A stretch of 64,000 nt of DNA from Lapidilactobacillus dextrinicus DSM 20335. Lineage in GTDB: Bacteria > Bacillota > Bacilli > Lactobacillales > Lactobacillaceae. Within the stretch, counting starts at the first letter, position 1; each line of letters starts with the position of its first letter. The stretch is taken from contig NZ_AYYK01000001.1 in assembly GCF_001436095.1 (NCBI RefSeq), forward strand, positions 220,071-284,070, given 5' to 3'. A model generated the notes under the pieces. The model made no database searches. It was not told the origin of the DNA and was given only the letters and a program-made list of their open reading frames with translations. Below, piece by piece: positions 27,798 to 37,836 of this stretch. Position numbers and translations under genes: made by a program.

Positions 27798-27798
<1 letters not shown>
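26602..27798 (-). CDS. Eis-like GNAT acetyltransferase
   Basis: The 398-residue protein has an N-terminal GNAT fold with the acetyl-CoA loop in SYPEFGGHGSITQLM, then LAPFSYTFYRRFGFE, a typical Eis-family segment. A second GNAT-like region and a C-terminal SCP2-like domain complete the length. Eis enzymes acetylate amines, including aminoglycosides in mycobacteria; the natural substrate here is unknown. The start overlaps the stop of the glucosidase gene (TAATG), so it is the last gene of the PTS operon. Confidence 0.83.
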
Positions 27799-29291
<1,493 letters not shown>

Positions 29292-29307
29292 TTACAAATA
29301 AAATAGA

Positions 29308-29334
29308 TGCCAAAATGTTCAAAACATTTTGGCA
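29308..29334 (-). terminator. Hairpin between the DUF3284-type gene and the glucosidase gene
   Basis: A perfect 12-bp stem (TGCCAAAATGTT with its complement, 3-nt loop) is followed on the minus strand by TCTATTTTATTTG, a poor T-run. It may be an attenuator or processing site that lowers downstream expression. Confidence 0.6.
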
Positions 29335-29340
29335 TAGTTG

Positions 29341-29757
29341 TTAATAAGACTGTTCAATTTGTAGCAGCATTTTCTTAAAGTTACGTCGACGCACGAAACC
29401 AAGAATTGATCCCACAAGCACGTCATTCATCTGGCGAATAAAACCACCCTGTGATTGCGTATTCTCTTGGTAAATAACCTCAGTTTGATGATTACCCAAG
29501 CTCTTCATCTCATACTTCACATCGAAATCACTCTGATTTGAATGTGTTGTGTAGTAATAAGCTTCATTAGGCACTAGCTTAGTAATCGTAATACGCGCTG
29601 ACGTCGTCTTGGTAAACTGCTTTATATAAGAATAGCCCTCTAATTGTTCTTCAGAAATGGTATCACCAGTTTGTGTTCGAATATCATACAAAACCGAATC
29701 AACAATCTTACGATAGAAAAAATTAGTCGGAATGTTTAATTTTTGCTGGATCTTCAT
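29341..29757 (-). CDS. DUF3284-like protein of PTS operons
   Basis: The 138-residue soluble protein starts MKIQQKLNIPTNFFYRKIVDSV and resembles DUF3284 proteins, which are often found in beta-glucoside PTS operons of lactobacilli. Their function is not known; the fold is probably START/SRPBCC-like. The start overlaps the preceding stop by 4 bp. Confidence 0.7.
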   Translation of the reverse strand: MKIQQKLNIPTNFFYRKIVDSVLYDIRTQTGDTISEEQLEGYSYIKQFTKTTSARITITKLVPNEAYYYTTHSNQSDFDVKYEMKSLGNHQTEVIYQENTQSQGGFIRQMNDVLVGSILGFVRRRNFKKMLLQIEQSY

Positions 29758-30002
29758 TTCTTAGTCCCCTTCTTAATAGCGGATTGTTGAATTTCACTGG
29801 CTGATTTATCCTTAGATTTCATCTTGCCGGCTGCCTTATCTCGCTTTTTACCGCGATGGAAAAAGAAGAAGCCCAAGCCAACAACAAAAATACCTAGCGT
29901 GAGTAAATAAATGTCTAGGCCAGTGCCATTCTTACTAGATCTGCCACTCATCATAATGATGTAAAAGCCAAGAGCCATTAAGAATAGGCCATTTGTTGTC
30001 AT
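29754..30002 (-). CDS. Small membrane protein of the PTS operon
   Basis: The probable start is the ATG at 30002, which overlaps the stop of the previous gene (TAATG). The 82-residue product has two membrane helices (about 4-21 and 31-48) and a lysine-rich tail. I do not recognise a family. Tight overlaps on both sides show it belongs to the operon. Confidence 0.65.
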   Translation of the reverse strand: MTTNGLFLMALGFYIIMMSGRSSKNGTGLDIYLLTLGIFVVGLGFFFFHRGKKRDKAAGKMKSKDKSASEIQQSAIKKGTKK

Positions 30003-30226
30003 TACTTTTCTACCCCAGCCTGGAAATAGAGCACTGAGCCCCAACGTTGAGCTTTAATTGCCGCTTTTGCAAGTTTAGCTGCTGCTTCAGAATCTTCCAT
30101 ATTAGTGTCAAAAACTAACTTCATACCATTTTGACTTTTAAGTTGGAAAGTCACGCCGTCCTCATTGTAATTGTTCAATAAATCGATAATTTTATCTTGT
30201 TGAATAGGTGCGTTTAAAAAGATCAT
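30002..30226 (-). CDS. Small hypothetical protein of the PTS operon
   Basis: The ATG at 30226 has AAGGAG 9 nt upstream; the open frame continues further 5' without a better site. The 74-residue soluble protein (MIFLNAPIQQDKIIDLLNNY...) has no cysteine and no membrane helix. It cannot be the missing EIIB component, since the active-site Cys is absent. No family was recognised. Confidence 0.65.
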   Translation of the reverse strand: MIFLNAPIQQDKIIDLLNNYNEDGVTFQLKSQNGMKLVFDTNMEDSEAAAKLAKAAIKAQRWGSVLYFQAGVEK

Positions 30227-30270
30227 TGGGATTGCTCCTTTATTAATTTTATAGTTTACATAGTATAGAA

Positions 30271-30307
30271 TAAGCCACCAGTCCAACGAATTGCAACTGA
30301 TGGCTTA
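30271..30307 (-). terminator. Intra-operon hairpin after the EIIC gene
   Basis: Arms TAAGCCACCAGT and ACTGATGGCTTA pair fully in minus-strand RNA (one U-G wobble) but contain a C-A mismatch in plus-strand RNA, which points to a role on the minus strand. The following T-tract is weak, so partial termination or RNA processing is more likely than full termination. Confidence 0.5.
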
Positions 30308-30332
30308 CGTTTAATTAAAAAACAAGTTCAAA

Positions 30333-31715
30333 CTAAAGTTGACTGTTATTAGCAGCTTCTTCCTTAGCAAACACACGGTTAGACATTTGAACAAATGGTA
30401 ACCAGATGAAGAAGGCAATGACCATATTAACTAAAGCTAATACAGCAGCACGCCAATCAAGAGTTGCCATGAACGCGTTCAAAATTGGTGGTGTGATCCA
30501 AGGAACAGCAACCTTAACTGGTCCAACCCAACCAGCCATTGTTACGAAGTACGCAATGATTGTGTTCACCACTGGTGCGATGATGAATGGCACGAAGTAA
30601 ATAGCATTCAATACGATTGGCAAACCAAACATAACAGGTTCGTTAATATTGAATAAACCAGGAGCAAATGCTAATTTAGCAACTGCTTTTTCGTCAGCAC
30701 GTTTTGAGAAGATTAAGATGGCCAGAAGTAATACGATTGTACCACCAGAACCACCAAACCAAACGTAAGCATCAAATGAACCACGAACCCACTTGTATGG
30801 TAAGTCGGCATGATTTTGGAAAGCAGTGATGTTGGCAATTTGTGAAGTACCCCAAATTGATTCCAAAACTGGACCCAAGACGTTAGGACCATGAATACCG
30901 AAGAACCAGAAGATTTGAACTAATAATGAAACTAAGATAACCATACCAGCTGATTGACCAGCATGAAGTAATGGTGCTTGAATTGTTTGTGATAACCAGT
31001 CACCGAAGAATTGACCAGTACCTTTAGTAAATGCCCAGTTAATAATAGCAACAGCATATAATGCAGCAATACCAGGAATTAAAGCAGTAAACGCTTTAGA
31101 AACTGCTGGTGGAACTGTATCAGGCATCTTAATTGTGATGTCTTTCTTCATTAAGAAGATATAAACAACAACGGCAATAGCGCCGAAAATCATAGCAGAG
31201 AATAATGCAGCAGAACCTAAGTTACCAACGGAAAAAGCACTATTAAGTGTAACGCTGCTTTCGCTTGCAGTAGCACCAGCATTAGTAAATGCTGTAACTG
31301 CTGATTTTGGTAATTTATCAGTTAATGCTAACGTAACAGTATTATTAGTACTCATTAAGAATGCTGCTAATGATACTAATGAACCAGATAAACCATCAAC
31401 GCCGTAATTCTTAGCTAAATGGTAACCCCACATAGCAGCGAAGAATACTGCGAAAATTGATAATGAACCTGTTGAAACAATGCCATCAATTGCAACAACA
31501 CCTTGGACGAAGCCTGAATTAACAAAGCCCATCCATTTCCATTCTGTTGGGAATGTAACTAACAAGGCATTGATCAATGTTGCTAATGAACCTGCCATTG
31601 TAATTGGCATTGTTGAAATAAAGCCATCACGTAAAGCAACTAGCCAAGGAATTGAACCGATTTTAGTGGCAATCGGCACAAGATACTTTTCGAGCCAATC
31701 CATTAATTTTTGCAT
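30333..31715 (-). CDS. PTS lactose/cellobiose family EIIC permease
   Basis: This is the membrane transport subunit of a beta-glucoside PTS. The 460 residues have about ten membrane helices, with FFGIHGPNVLGPVLES and the FNINEPVMFGLPIVLN segment typical of the EIIC of the Lac/Cel family. A GGAGG site lies 7 nt before the ATG. It follows the EIIA gene by 70 bp. The specificity is most likely a cellobiose- or lichenan-type beta-glucoside, given the phospho-glucosidase downstream. Confidence 0.93.
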   Translation of the reverse strand: MQKLMDWLEKYLVPIATKIGSIPWLVALRDGFISTMPITMAGSLATLINALLVTFPTEWKWMGFVNSGFVQGVVAIDGIVSTGSLSIFAVFFAAMWGYHLAKNYGVDGLSGSLVSLAAFLMSTNNTVTLALTDKLPKSAVTAFTNAGATASESSVTLNSAFSVGNLGSAALFSAMIFGAIAVVVYIFLMKKDITIKMPDTVPPAVSKAFTALIPGIAALYAVAIINWAFTKGTGQFFGDWLSQTIQAPLLHAGQSAGMVILVSLLVQIFWFFGIHGPNVLGPVLESIWGTSQIANITAFQNHADLPYKWVRGSFDAYVWFGGSGGTIVLLLAILIFSKRADEKAVAKLAFAPGLFNINEPVMFGLPIVLNAIYFVPFIIAPVVNTIIAYFVTMAGWVGPVKVAVPWITPPILNAFMATLDWRAAVLALVNMVIAFFIWLPFVQMSNRVFAKEEAANNSQL

Positions 31716-31785
31716 TTGAAAACCTCCGAATTAAAGCTAACCCATGTGTTAGAAATTTTGGTGCAAACATAATTACCCCAAAGAA

Positions 31786-32106
31786 TTATGCGTTTGCTAA
31801 TTTCTTGTATACATCTACGACCTCACCAGCTAAATCACGGAAAGTAATTGCGTTCATTAAGTGATCTTGACCATGAACCATCAGTAAAGTCACTTTAACG
31901 TGATCACCACTAGCTTCCTTAGTCAACATCCCAGTTTGCGAATTGTGAGCTTCGCCTAACGCCGCGTCAGCTTCTTTTAATTTAGCATCTGCTTCATCAA
32001 AGTCGCCCTTTTTAGCAGCTTGGATAGCTTCCATTGAGCTACTTTTAGCGTTGCCACCGTTTACAATTAATCCCATAATTGCTTGCAAGTTTTCGTCTTC
32101 TTCCAA
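31786..32106 (-). CDS. PTS lactose/cellobiose family EIIA
   Basis: This is the cytosolic phosphocarrier of the beta-glucoside PTS, 106 residues and helical. LLMVHGQDHLMNAI contains the phosphorylated H78 and D81, which binds the trimer metal ion. The start is TTG at 32106, 7 nt after GGAGG. It is the first gene of the operon. An EIIB gene, needed to pass the phosphate to the sugar, is not found nearby. Confidence 0.93.
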   Translation of the reverse strand: MEEDENLQAIMGLIVNGGNAKSSSMEAIQAAKKGDFDEADAKLKEADAALGEAHNSQTGMLTKEASGDHVKVTLLMVHGQDHLMNAITFRDLAGEVVDVYKKLANA

Positions 32107-32175
32107 AATATAGCCTCCCTTCTATATTAGATTTAAAAAACAATGAATAATTGCAGCTAGACTGCTGATGCAGTC

Positions 32176-32197
32176 GCAATGAAAACAATTTCATTGC
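32176..32197. promoter_or_regulatory. Perfect inverted repeat with a cre-like core in the EIIA leader
   Basis: GCAATGAAA-ACAA-TTTCATTGC has perfect 9-bp arms. The inner 14 bp TGAAAACAATTTCA differs from the cre consensus TGWAANCGNTNWCA at only one fixed base (the G of CG). It lies about 80 nt after the predicted transcription start, so a CcpA or specific-repressor roadblock is possible. As RNA it forms a hairpin beside a second one at 32160-32175. Confidence 0.55.
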
Positions 32198-32280
32198 ATA
32201 TTTAGAGTCTATCACAACCACCAATTCACAACAAGTTAAAATGTCATCAATTTAATGGAATTGCTCTAGACCACGAACAC

Positions 32281-32310
32281 ATTATAAAATTTTAATTCGT
32301 CGATTGTCAA
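32281..32310 (-). promoter_or_regulatory. Consensus promoter of the PTS operon
   Basis: On the minus strand perfect TTGACA (32305-32310) and perfect TATAAT (32281-32286) are 18 bp apart. The predicted leader before the EIIA gene is about 165 nt. Confidence 0.8.
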
Positions 32311-32336
32311 CCCCTAAAAAATGTGTCATAGCAATA

Positions 32337-32352
32337 TTGGAAACGCCATCAC
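32337..32352 (+). promoter_or_regulatory. Candidate cre site upstream of the PTS promoter
   Basis: TTGGAAACGCCATCAC fits WTGNNARCGNWWWCAW at all but two degenerate positions, including the central CG. It lies roughly 65-80 bp upstream of the predicted transcription start. Confidence 0.5.
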
Positions 32353-32391
32353 ATTTACTGAAAATAACCACCTTTATTTTGTGATTTTCGC

Positions 32392-32422
32392 AAAAAAGCA
32401 GCCAAGTCTACTTGGCTGCTTT
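32392..32422 (-). terminator. Terminator of the helicase gene, overlapping its coding end
   Basis: The stem AAAGCAGCCAAG/CTTGGCTGCTTT is followed by a T-run on the minus strand. The last codons of the helicase form the 5' arm and the stop codon lies in the loop. Confidence 0.88.
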
Positions 32423-33694
32423 TGGATGGTGTTTTCCTTTGCTTTTTTGATCGCGTAATCGCTTCTTCTTACGTGGCTTTTCTTTTTTAGGTGTTGGCTT
32501 AGTTTGATGATTGGTTGAATGAGTAATCACCGTATTAGTCCGTTTTTCTAGCGGTTCGCGTTTAATTGGTTTTTCAGTGGACAACTTACCATCGATTAAA
32601 TAAACAGTTTGTAATTGAAATTGTGTTTTGACCGTTTTCTGTAAATTTCGATGATCATGTTCGTTCCCCAAATTTAAAACCGTCCCCGTGCCAAACATTC
32701 GTCCGGTCCGTCCTGCCCGATGAGTATAACTTACTAAAGTTTGTGGCAAATCATAATTAACCACAAATTTTAAATCAGGAAAATCCAACCCACGTGCAGC
32801 TAATTCAGTAGTCACTAAATAAGTTAGTTGCTTTTTGCGAAATTGTTGCATGATTTTTTGCCGGCGTTGACTGGTTTCATCGCCCAATAACAGGCCAACT
32901 TTTAAATTCAAGAAACTAAGTGTCTTAAACAAAGTTCGGGCACTACCCGTATTTTTGACAAAAACTAAAGCGTTTTGACCATCAATTGGTCCACGTTGTA
33001 AACGTTTAAGTAGTTCGGCTTTTTGATGATTACCAATCATCATAAAATCATGTTGAATTTGTTGCTGTTGAAAATCAGCCTGACGTGTGTCAAAACGTTC
33101 AAAATCATAGCCAAACCATTTACCTAACTCTTCAAAAATTGGCTGTTCTGTGGCAGACATTAAAACCATTTGTGCATCAGCCGGCATAGTAGCTAATAGT
33201 TCTCGAGTAGTATTTAAATGTTCACCATCTAATTGAGAATCAGCTTCGTCAATCACAACTGTTTCAATCCGATCAACTTTCACCAGCTTATTAGTGATCA
33301 TTTCTTGTAACCGTCCTGGTGTGGCGACAATAATTTCTGGATGTTGTTTTAGTTGTTCTTGTTGCCGTTTAACATTGGCTTTGCCGACAATTCCTTGAAT
33401 TTTTAAACCTACAGCCTGGGCGTAAGGGCGTAAAACATCGCGCACTTGCATAACCAGTTCAGCACTAGGTTCCAAAATAAGTAATTGCAGACGTTGGCCC
33501 GGTTGTAACGTTTCTAATAGCGGTAACCCAAAAGCTAAGGTTTTACCAGTACCTGTAGCGGCGAGCCCTAAAACTGGACCACCCTTTTTTAAAGGCCAAT
33601 AAACGGCTTGTTGAATTGGTGTTGGCTTAGTAAACCCGGCTTGTTGCCAAATTGGTAAGAATGGTGTGGCCGGTTCTTGATAAATTTCTGTCAT
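32408..33694 (-). CDS. DEAD-box RNA helicase
   Basis: The 428-residue ATP-dependent RNA helicase has motif I ATGTGKT (46-52), DEAD at 149-152, SAT at 180-182 and HRAGRTGR in the second RecA-like domain. The C-terminal tail is strongly basic (KKEKPRKKKRLRDQKSKGK) and may bind RNA nonspecifically. It is closest in layout to CshB-type helicases of Firmicutes, which act in cold adaptation and RNA turnover. Its start overlaps the stop of the upstream oxidoreductase gene (TAATG). Confidence 0.92.
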   Translation of the reverse strand: MTEIYQEPATPFLPIWQQAGFTKPTPIQQAVYWPLKKGGPVLGLAATGTGKTLAFGLPLLETLQPGQRLQLLILEPSAELVMQVRDVLRPYAQAVGLKIQGIVGKANVKRQQEQLKQHPEIIVATPGRLQEMITNKLVKVDRIETVVIDEADSQLDGEHLNTTRELLATMPADAQMVLMSATEQPIFEELGKWFGYDFERFDTRQADFQQQQIQHDFMMIGNHQKAELLKRLQRGPIDGQNALVFVKNTGSARTLFKTLSFLNLKVGLLLGDETSQRRQKIMQQFRKKQLTYLVTTELAARGLDFPDLKFVVNYDLPQTLVSYTHRAGRTGRMFGTGTVLNLGNEHDHRNLQKTVKTQFQLQTVYLIDGKLSTEKPIKREPLEKRTNTVITHSTNHQTKPTPKKEKPRKKKRLRDQKSKGKHHPKAAK

Positions 33695-34689
33695 TAATTT
33701 TGGTCGCTTTCAAATTTAATTTGTGCGCTAGCACGTAATTGATTGAGTACTTGATTAACTTGGCCAGTTAGTTGCCAATAATGAGCAAATTGTGCTTCAT
33801 CACGATTAGCAAACATCAGACTAAACGCATTGACTTCATCAACTAATGGATTCTCAGTTGATGGTTTAGATAGATCTTGGAAGACGGCCGGACCGTCATA
33901 ACGGCGAACGATTGATGGCTGACCGAGATTATCAAGCCACAACGTTTGTCTTGCTGCATAAACTTCACTCGGTAAGAAGGACTGTTGATCCTTACCAAAA
34001 ATTAATGCCACATCAAAATCATCGTAGTGCAAACGGGCTAATCCATGTAAATCAATTCCATTAGCTGCCTTAGTAGCAGAATAAGTTGATTGCTTAGGCA
34101 AGCCAAACCAATCAACTGCGGCATAAATTAAATAAACACCTAAGTCATACAAAGCACCACCAGCAAATTTAGTTGAGAAAATATTCGGTTCTTTGCCAGC
34201 CTTAAAGTCATCAAAACGACTTGAATATTTCATATAAGCTAAAGTCGCACCAGTTACTTCAGGGAATGCTTTGATTTGTTCACTGGCTGCTAAATAATTG
34301 GCATCAAATAAGTGGCGAGCTGCCTCTAAAACATGTAATTCTGGATGTTCCTTTAAAATGCGATCAATTTCTTGATATTCTGCTGTCGTTACAAAAGCTG
34401 GCTTTTCAACAATGACATTTTTGCCGTGCAATAATGCTGCCTTAACATCTTGAAAATGTAAACTGTTAGGTGAAGCAACATAAACAATATCAAGATCGGC
34501 TGCACTCAAAAAGTTATCCAAATCATCATCAGCTGTCGCTTGAGGAATAAACAGATCATCGATTAATTGTTGTGCTTTAGTTTTCGTTCGGGAATAGACA
34601 TGCGTAATTTTAAAAGCTCGACTAGCAATGCACGCTTGCAAAAATGTTCTTGTAATTTGGCTAGTTCCAATTGTTCCTACATTGGCCAT
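33694..34689 (-). CDS. Gfo/Idh/MocA family oxidoreductase
   Basis: The 331-residue protein has an N-terminal Rossmann fold (VGTIGTSQITRTFLQ), the family's VYVASPNSLHFQD and VIVEKPAFVT, in which EKP is the conserved motif, and a C-terminal alpha/beta domain. It should act on a sugar or inositol derivative with NAD(P). The substrate is unknown. The one-base overlap with the helicase gene suggests coupled translation, although no functional link is evident. Confidence 0.88.
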   Translation of the reverse strand: MANVGTIGTSQITRTFLQACIASRAFKITHVYSRTKTKAQQLIDDLFIPQATADDDLDNFLSAADLDIVYVASPNSLHFQDVKAALLHGKNVIVEKPAFVTTAEYQEIDRILKEHPELHVLEAARHLFDANYLAASEQIKAFPEVTGATLAYMKYSSRFDDFKAGKEPNIFSTKFAGGALYDLGVYLIYAAVDWFGLPKQSTYSATKAANGIDLHGLARLHYDDFDVALIFGKDQQSFLPSEVYAARQTLWLDNLGQPSIVRRYDGPAVFQDLSKPSTENPLVDEVNAFSLMFANRDEAQFAHYWQLTGQVNQVLNQLRASAQIKFESDQN

Positions 34690-34940
34690 TTTTTTCTACC
34701 TCAACTTTATTTTTTTAACTGATCCTAATGATTTAAACGTTCGCCAGCAAAGTTATCGCGTCATCAATTTCGTGATAAAACTAAGCATTTCATAGCTAAG
34801 TTCGCATTGTATAGGCATCGGTTGAAACACCATATTTTCTGTCACCTTATTGTAACAAAAATACAATCAACATATCATGGTTTTTAATACCAAATTAACA
34901 TCACTGATGATATGATAATAAATGTGTAAAGGAGATTAAC

Positions 34941-35369
34941 ATGCGAGTTTCTGATATTTATTCTGCTGGTATTCATGGTATTAATCAAGTAAGCCGCTTT
35001 TTAACACAAAAGCGCCATCGTAAACAACAACAAAAACGCCAACCCGATCTAGCCTTGCGTTATGCAGGTGATTGGGCTTTTATCGATCCTAAAACTAATC
35101 AGAAGCACGATATGGCAATTTCTCCGGACTTTTCAATCATGATTGATCATCGCGAATTGCCAGGTCGCATTATTGGACTTGACGCTGATCAATTAGTCTT
35201 TTTAGACCACTATGGCTTTCAATTAAAAGTCTTTGCCAACCACAATGGTCCTAGTGAGATTTATGATGAGTCCAGTAATCGAACTTATCTAGTCATTAAT
35301 CATCGTGACGTTCCTCAACAAGACGATGAAACTGAAAACGAACCAGATAACTCTGACGAAAATTATTAA
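34941..35369 (+). CDS. DUF4828-like protein
   Basis: The 142-residue soluble protein has a basic N-terminal segment (QKRHRKQQQKRQ) and a small beta domain (YAGDWAFIDPKTNQKHDMAIS, LPGRIIGLDADQLVFLDHYGF), then an acidic tail. This matches DUF4828, a lactobacillus family of unknown function. AAGGAG lies 7 nt before the ATG. It is a single gene with its own terminator. Confidence 0.7.
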   Translation: MRVSDIYSAGIHGINQVSRFLTQKRHRKQQQKRQPDLALRYAGDWAFIDPKTNQKHDMAISPDFSIMIDHRELPGRIIGLDADQLVFLDHYGFQLKVFANHNGPSEIYDESSNRTYLVINHRDVPQQDDETENEPDNSDENY

Positions 35370-35379
35370 ATTAAATAGT

Positions 35380-35412
35380 AATACCCTTCGAAAAATTCGA
35401 AGGGTATTTTTT
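35380..35412. terminator. Bidirectional terminator
   Basis: The 13-bp stem AATACCCTTCGAA with its complement and a 3-nt loop serves the DUF4828 gene (+) and the permease gene (-). Confidence 0.9.
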
Positions 35413-35419
35413 ATGACAA

Positions 35420-36757
35420 TTAATTCAGATCTTGCTCATTATCATGACGTTGTTGCCAATAATAACAAGGAATCCCTAATAGGGTAATGCCAATTCCTAA
35501 CACAGCTAGACTAAATTGCGTAAACAATGTTGAAATCACAATAAAAGTTCCACCGATAATAGCAATGATCGGAATCCAAGGATAACCCATAACTTTATAA
35601 GGGCGCTCAAGGTCAGGATACTTTTTACGTAAAATAAAAACAGCGCCAAAAATCATGGTATTAAAAATCCACATTACAAAAACGACCATATCGGTCAAAA
35701 AATCAAAATTCCCCATAAAAATCATCACCACTGCCACCGCTAATTGCACTAAACTAGCTAATAATGGCACCTTAGTATGGGGTGTAGTTTTACGGAAGTG
35801 ATGTGCAAGAGGAATCGTGTTATTAACGCCCATTGCATAAGCAACTCGCATTCCAGTCATAGTATAGCCATTAATTGCACCATAGACAGAAACTAAAATA
35901 CCAATAGTTACTAACCGGCCACCAAATGTTCCTAAAATTGCCAGAGCACTATCCGCTGCAGCTGTTGTATTACCAGCTAATTGACCAATCGGTAAGGCTT
36001 TTAAAAAAGCAAGATTAATAAATAAATAAACTAATGTTGTTAGACCAAGACCACTAATGATAGCAATAGGTAAATGTTTACGTGGATTCTTCATCTCTCC
36101 GGCCATATTACCAACACTAATCCAACCATCGTAGGCAAACATTGCCGCTAATAAGCCACCATTAAGTGCCGTTAACCAACTAACCTGCTCACCAGGATGA
36201 ATCGGCCACAATTGTAACGTTTGCGCATGGGGATTTATTAAGCCAAAAACAATAATGATAATAATTGGAATCAATTTAATGATCAGCGTTAAATTTTGAA
36301 CAATACTGCCTAATTTAGCACCTAAAAGATTCAAGCCAGTTAATGAAAAGGCTGTTATAATCGCAATAGGGATAATTAAGCCGCTAGACCAGCCCAATAA
36401 ACTAATCAATTGCGTGGCAAAAACAATACTCAATGCAGCAATATTAGCTGGATAATAAATCAAAACTTGCGCCCAGCCGAGTAAAAATGATGGCAATTTA
36501 CCATAAGCAATCTCAATATAATTAACTGCCCCACCTGCTTCAGGAATAGCAGTCGCAATCTCCGCTAGGCATAAGCCACCGGCAATCGTTAAGAATCCGG
36601 CGATTACCCAGATGAGCAATAATAAACTAGGCGACATGGTTGAAGCGGCTAATGTTGAAATTTTAAAGAAGACGCCGCCACCAATAACCGTCCCCATAAC
36701 TGTGGTCAGCGCTGAAGTTAAGCCAATCGAGCGCTGAAGTTGTTCTTTTTGTGCCAA
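35420..36757 (-). CDS. APC family amino-acid permease (SteT-like)
   Basis: The 445-residue protein has about 12 membrane helices. The start region SIGLTSALTTVMGTVIGGGVFFK carries the family's unwound TM1 motif, and GGLCLAEIATAIPEAGGAVNYI follows. It resembles the LAT-type Ser/Thr exchanger SteT of Bacillus, so amino-acid exchange is likely; the substrates are not certain. The start is TTG, 8 nt after GGAGG. It is a single gene. Confidence 0.87.
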   Translation of the reverse strand: MAQKEQLQRSIGLTSALTTVMGTVIGGGVFFKISTLAASTMSPSLLLLIWVIAGFLTIAGGLCLAEIATAIPEAGGAVNYIEIAYGKLPSFLLGWAQVLIYYPANIAALSIVFATQLISLLGWSSGLIIPIAIITAFSLTGLNLLGAKLGSIVQNLTLIIKLIPIIIIIVFGLINPHAQTLQLWPIHPGEQVSWLTALNGGLLAAMFAYDGWISVGNMAGEMKNPRKHLPIAIISGLGLTTLVYLFINLAFLKALPIGQLAGNTTAAADSALAILGTFGGRLVTIGILVSVYGAINGYTMTGMRVAYAMGVNNTIPLAHHFRKTTPHTKVPLLASLVQLAVAVVMIFMGNFDFLTDMVVFVMWIFNTMIFGAVFILRKKYPDLERPYKVMGYPWIPIIAIIGGTFIVISTLFTQFSLAVLGIGITLLGIPCYYWQQRHDNEQDLN

Positions 36758-37029
36758 AAACTGGTCCTCCCAACTCCAAATTCTAGTTTGTTGAACGTTG
36801 ATAATTATTTTACAGGTTTGCGCGCCAACAAAATAGTTTTTTACGAAAATTTATAATTAACCTATGAAAATTTTCACCTGAAGATTAAAATATTAGGTAT
36901 CGTTAGCCTAAATAGTCCGTTAAAAGTTGTTTCATGACAAATTTGTAAGATAGCTGTAATCAACTTCTATGGTTACAATAGGCTAATCTTGATATGATTA
37001 AGAAAAAAATTAAGGGAGCATTAATTCCG

Positions 37030-37383
37030 ATGAAAAAAATCCTATCTATTACAGTCGTTACCCTTACTTTAGTTGTTGGCGCTTGGTTTGCTATCGAACA
37101 AATATTCCGTGGTGGTGACACTTACTATACTCAAATTACAACCAATGGTGAGTATCATCCTTATAAAGATGATGCTGGCAATACCATCAGTGACTATTCT
37201 TACAAACTACCAGGTTATGATACTGATGGTCGTCAAATCGAGCTCAGTTTTTACGCGAATAAAAATCGTCCCCTAAAACGTAACGCCTATTTAAAAGTGA
37301 TCTATCATAAAGGTGATGTTCGTTCTTGGGAACAAGTTAGTCGATCAGCCATTCCTAAGAAAGCTTTAGCCCAATTAGATTAA
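37030..37383 (+). CDS. YxeA family secreted or membrane-anchored protein
   Basis: The likely start is the ATG at 37030 (MKKILSITVVTLTLVVGAWF), which provides an N-terminal signal or anchor segment; an ATG at 36994 would add 12 basic residues. The 117-residue product fits the YxeA/DUF1093 family in length and in its YYTQI, GYDTDGRQIELSF and RNAYLKVIYHKGDVRSWEQV segments. Its function is unknown. Confidence 0.8.
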   Translation: MKKILSITVVTLTLVVGAWFAIEQIFRGGDTYYTQITTNGEYHPYKDDAGNTISDYSYKLPGYDTDGRQIELSFYANKNRPLKRNAYLKVIYHKGDVRSWEQVSRSAIPKKALAQLD

Positions 37384-37391
37384 AAACAACT

Positions 37392-37424
37392 TGCCTTAAT
37401 TACAATTCGTAATTAAGGCATTTT
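37392..37424 (+). terminator. Terminator of the yxeA-type gene
   Basis: The 12-bp perfect stem TGCCTTAATTAC/GTAATTAAGGCA is followed by TTTTTG. Confidence 0.88.
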
Positions 37425-37623
37425 TGTATATCAAAATTTCATCATGAGATACGATTAAATTATCATTAAAGAATTAATCATGCTAATTGATTGATTTAAT
37501 CACCTTTATTGATACTTTTTGTTAATTATCAGAAATATTTATGATAAAAAAATATTCATTTATCTAGATACTTTAGGATGGTAATGGCGTATAATGTAGC
37601 CAGTTAGATAGCGAGGTGGAGCA

Positions 37624-37818
37624 ATGCTAGATGATCGATTAATTGGCATGACTTTTATTAACACTAGTGAGTTTAATACGGGCACAATCGAGCAATACGG
37701 TGTTTACTATCATTATGTCATTGATGGACCAGCGCAAGTTGGTGATACATTAGAAATCGTAGGGGCAACACCATTAGGTTTAATTGTTCGTCGGCATGAA
37801 TCGCGTTTGACCTATTAA
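37624..37818 (+). CDS. Small NfeD-like OB-fold protein
   Basis: The 64-residue protein ends in VGDTLEIVGATPLGLIVRRH, which resembles the C-terminal OB-fold of NfeD proteins. It lacks the membrane and protease parts. It is 18 bp upstream of an SPFH protein gene; NfeD and SPFH/stomatin proteins are commonly paired. GGTGGAG lies before the ATG, and a TATAAT box lies about 30 bp upstream. The assignment rests on the motif and context. Confidence 0.65.
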   Translation: MLDDRLIGMTFINTSEFNTGTIEQYGVYYHYVIDGPAQVGDTLEIVGATPLGLIVRRHESRLTY

Positions 37819-37836
37819 GGGAAGGGGTAGAAAGAT

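Noticed and set aside
36865..36876. Palindrome TGAAAATTTTCA between the permease gene and the yxeA-type gene as a cre site
   Set aside because: The central CG of cre is missing and A/T-rich palindromes of this length are expected by chance in this composition.
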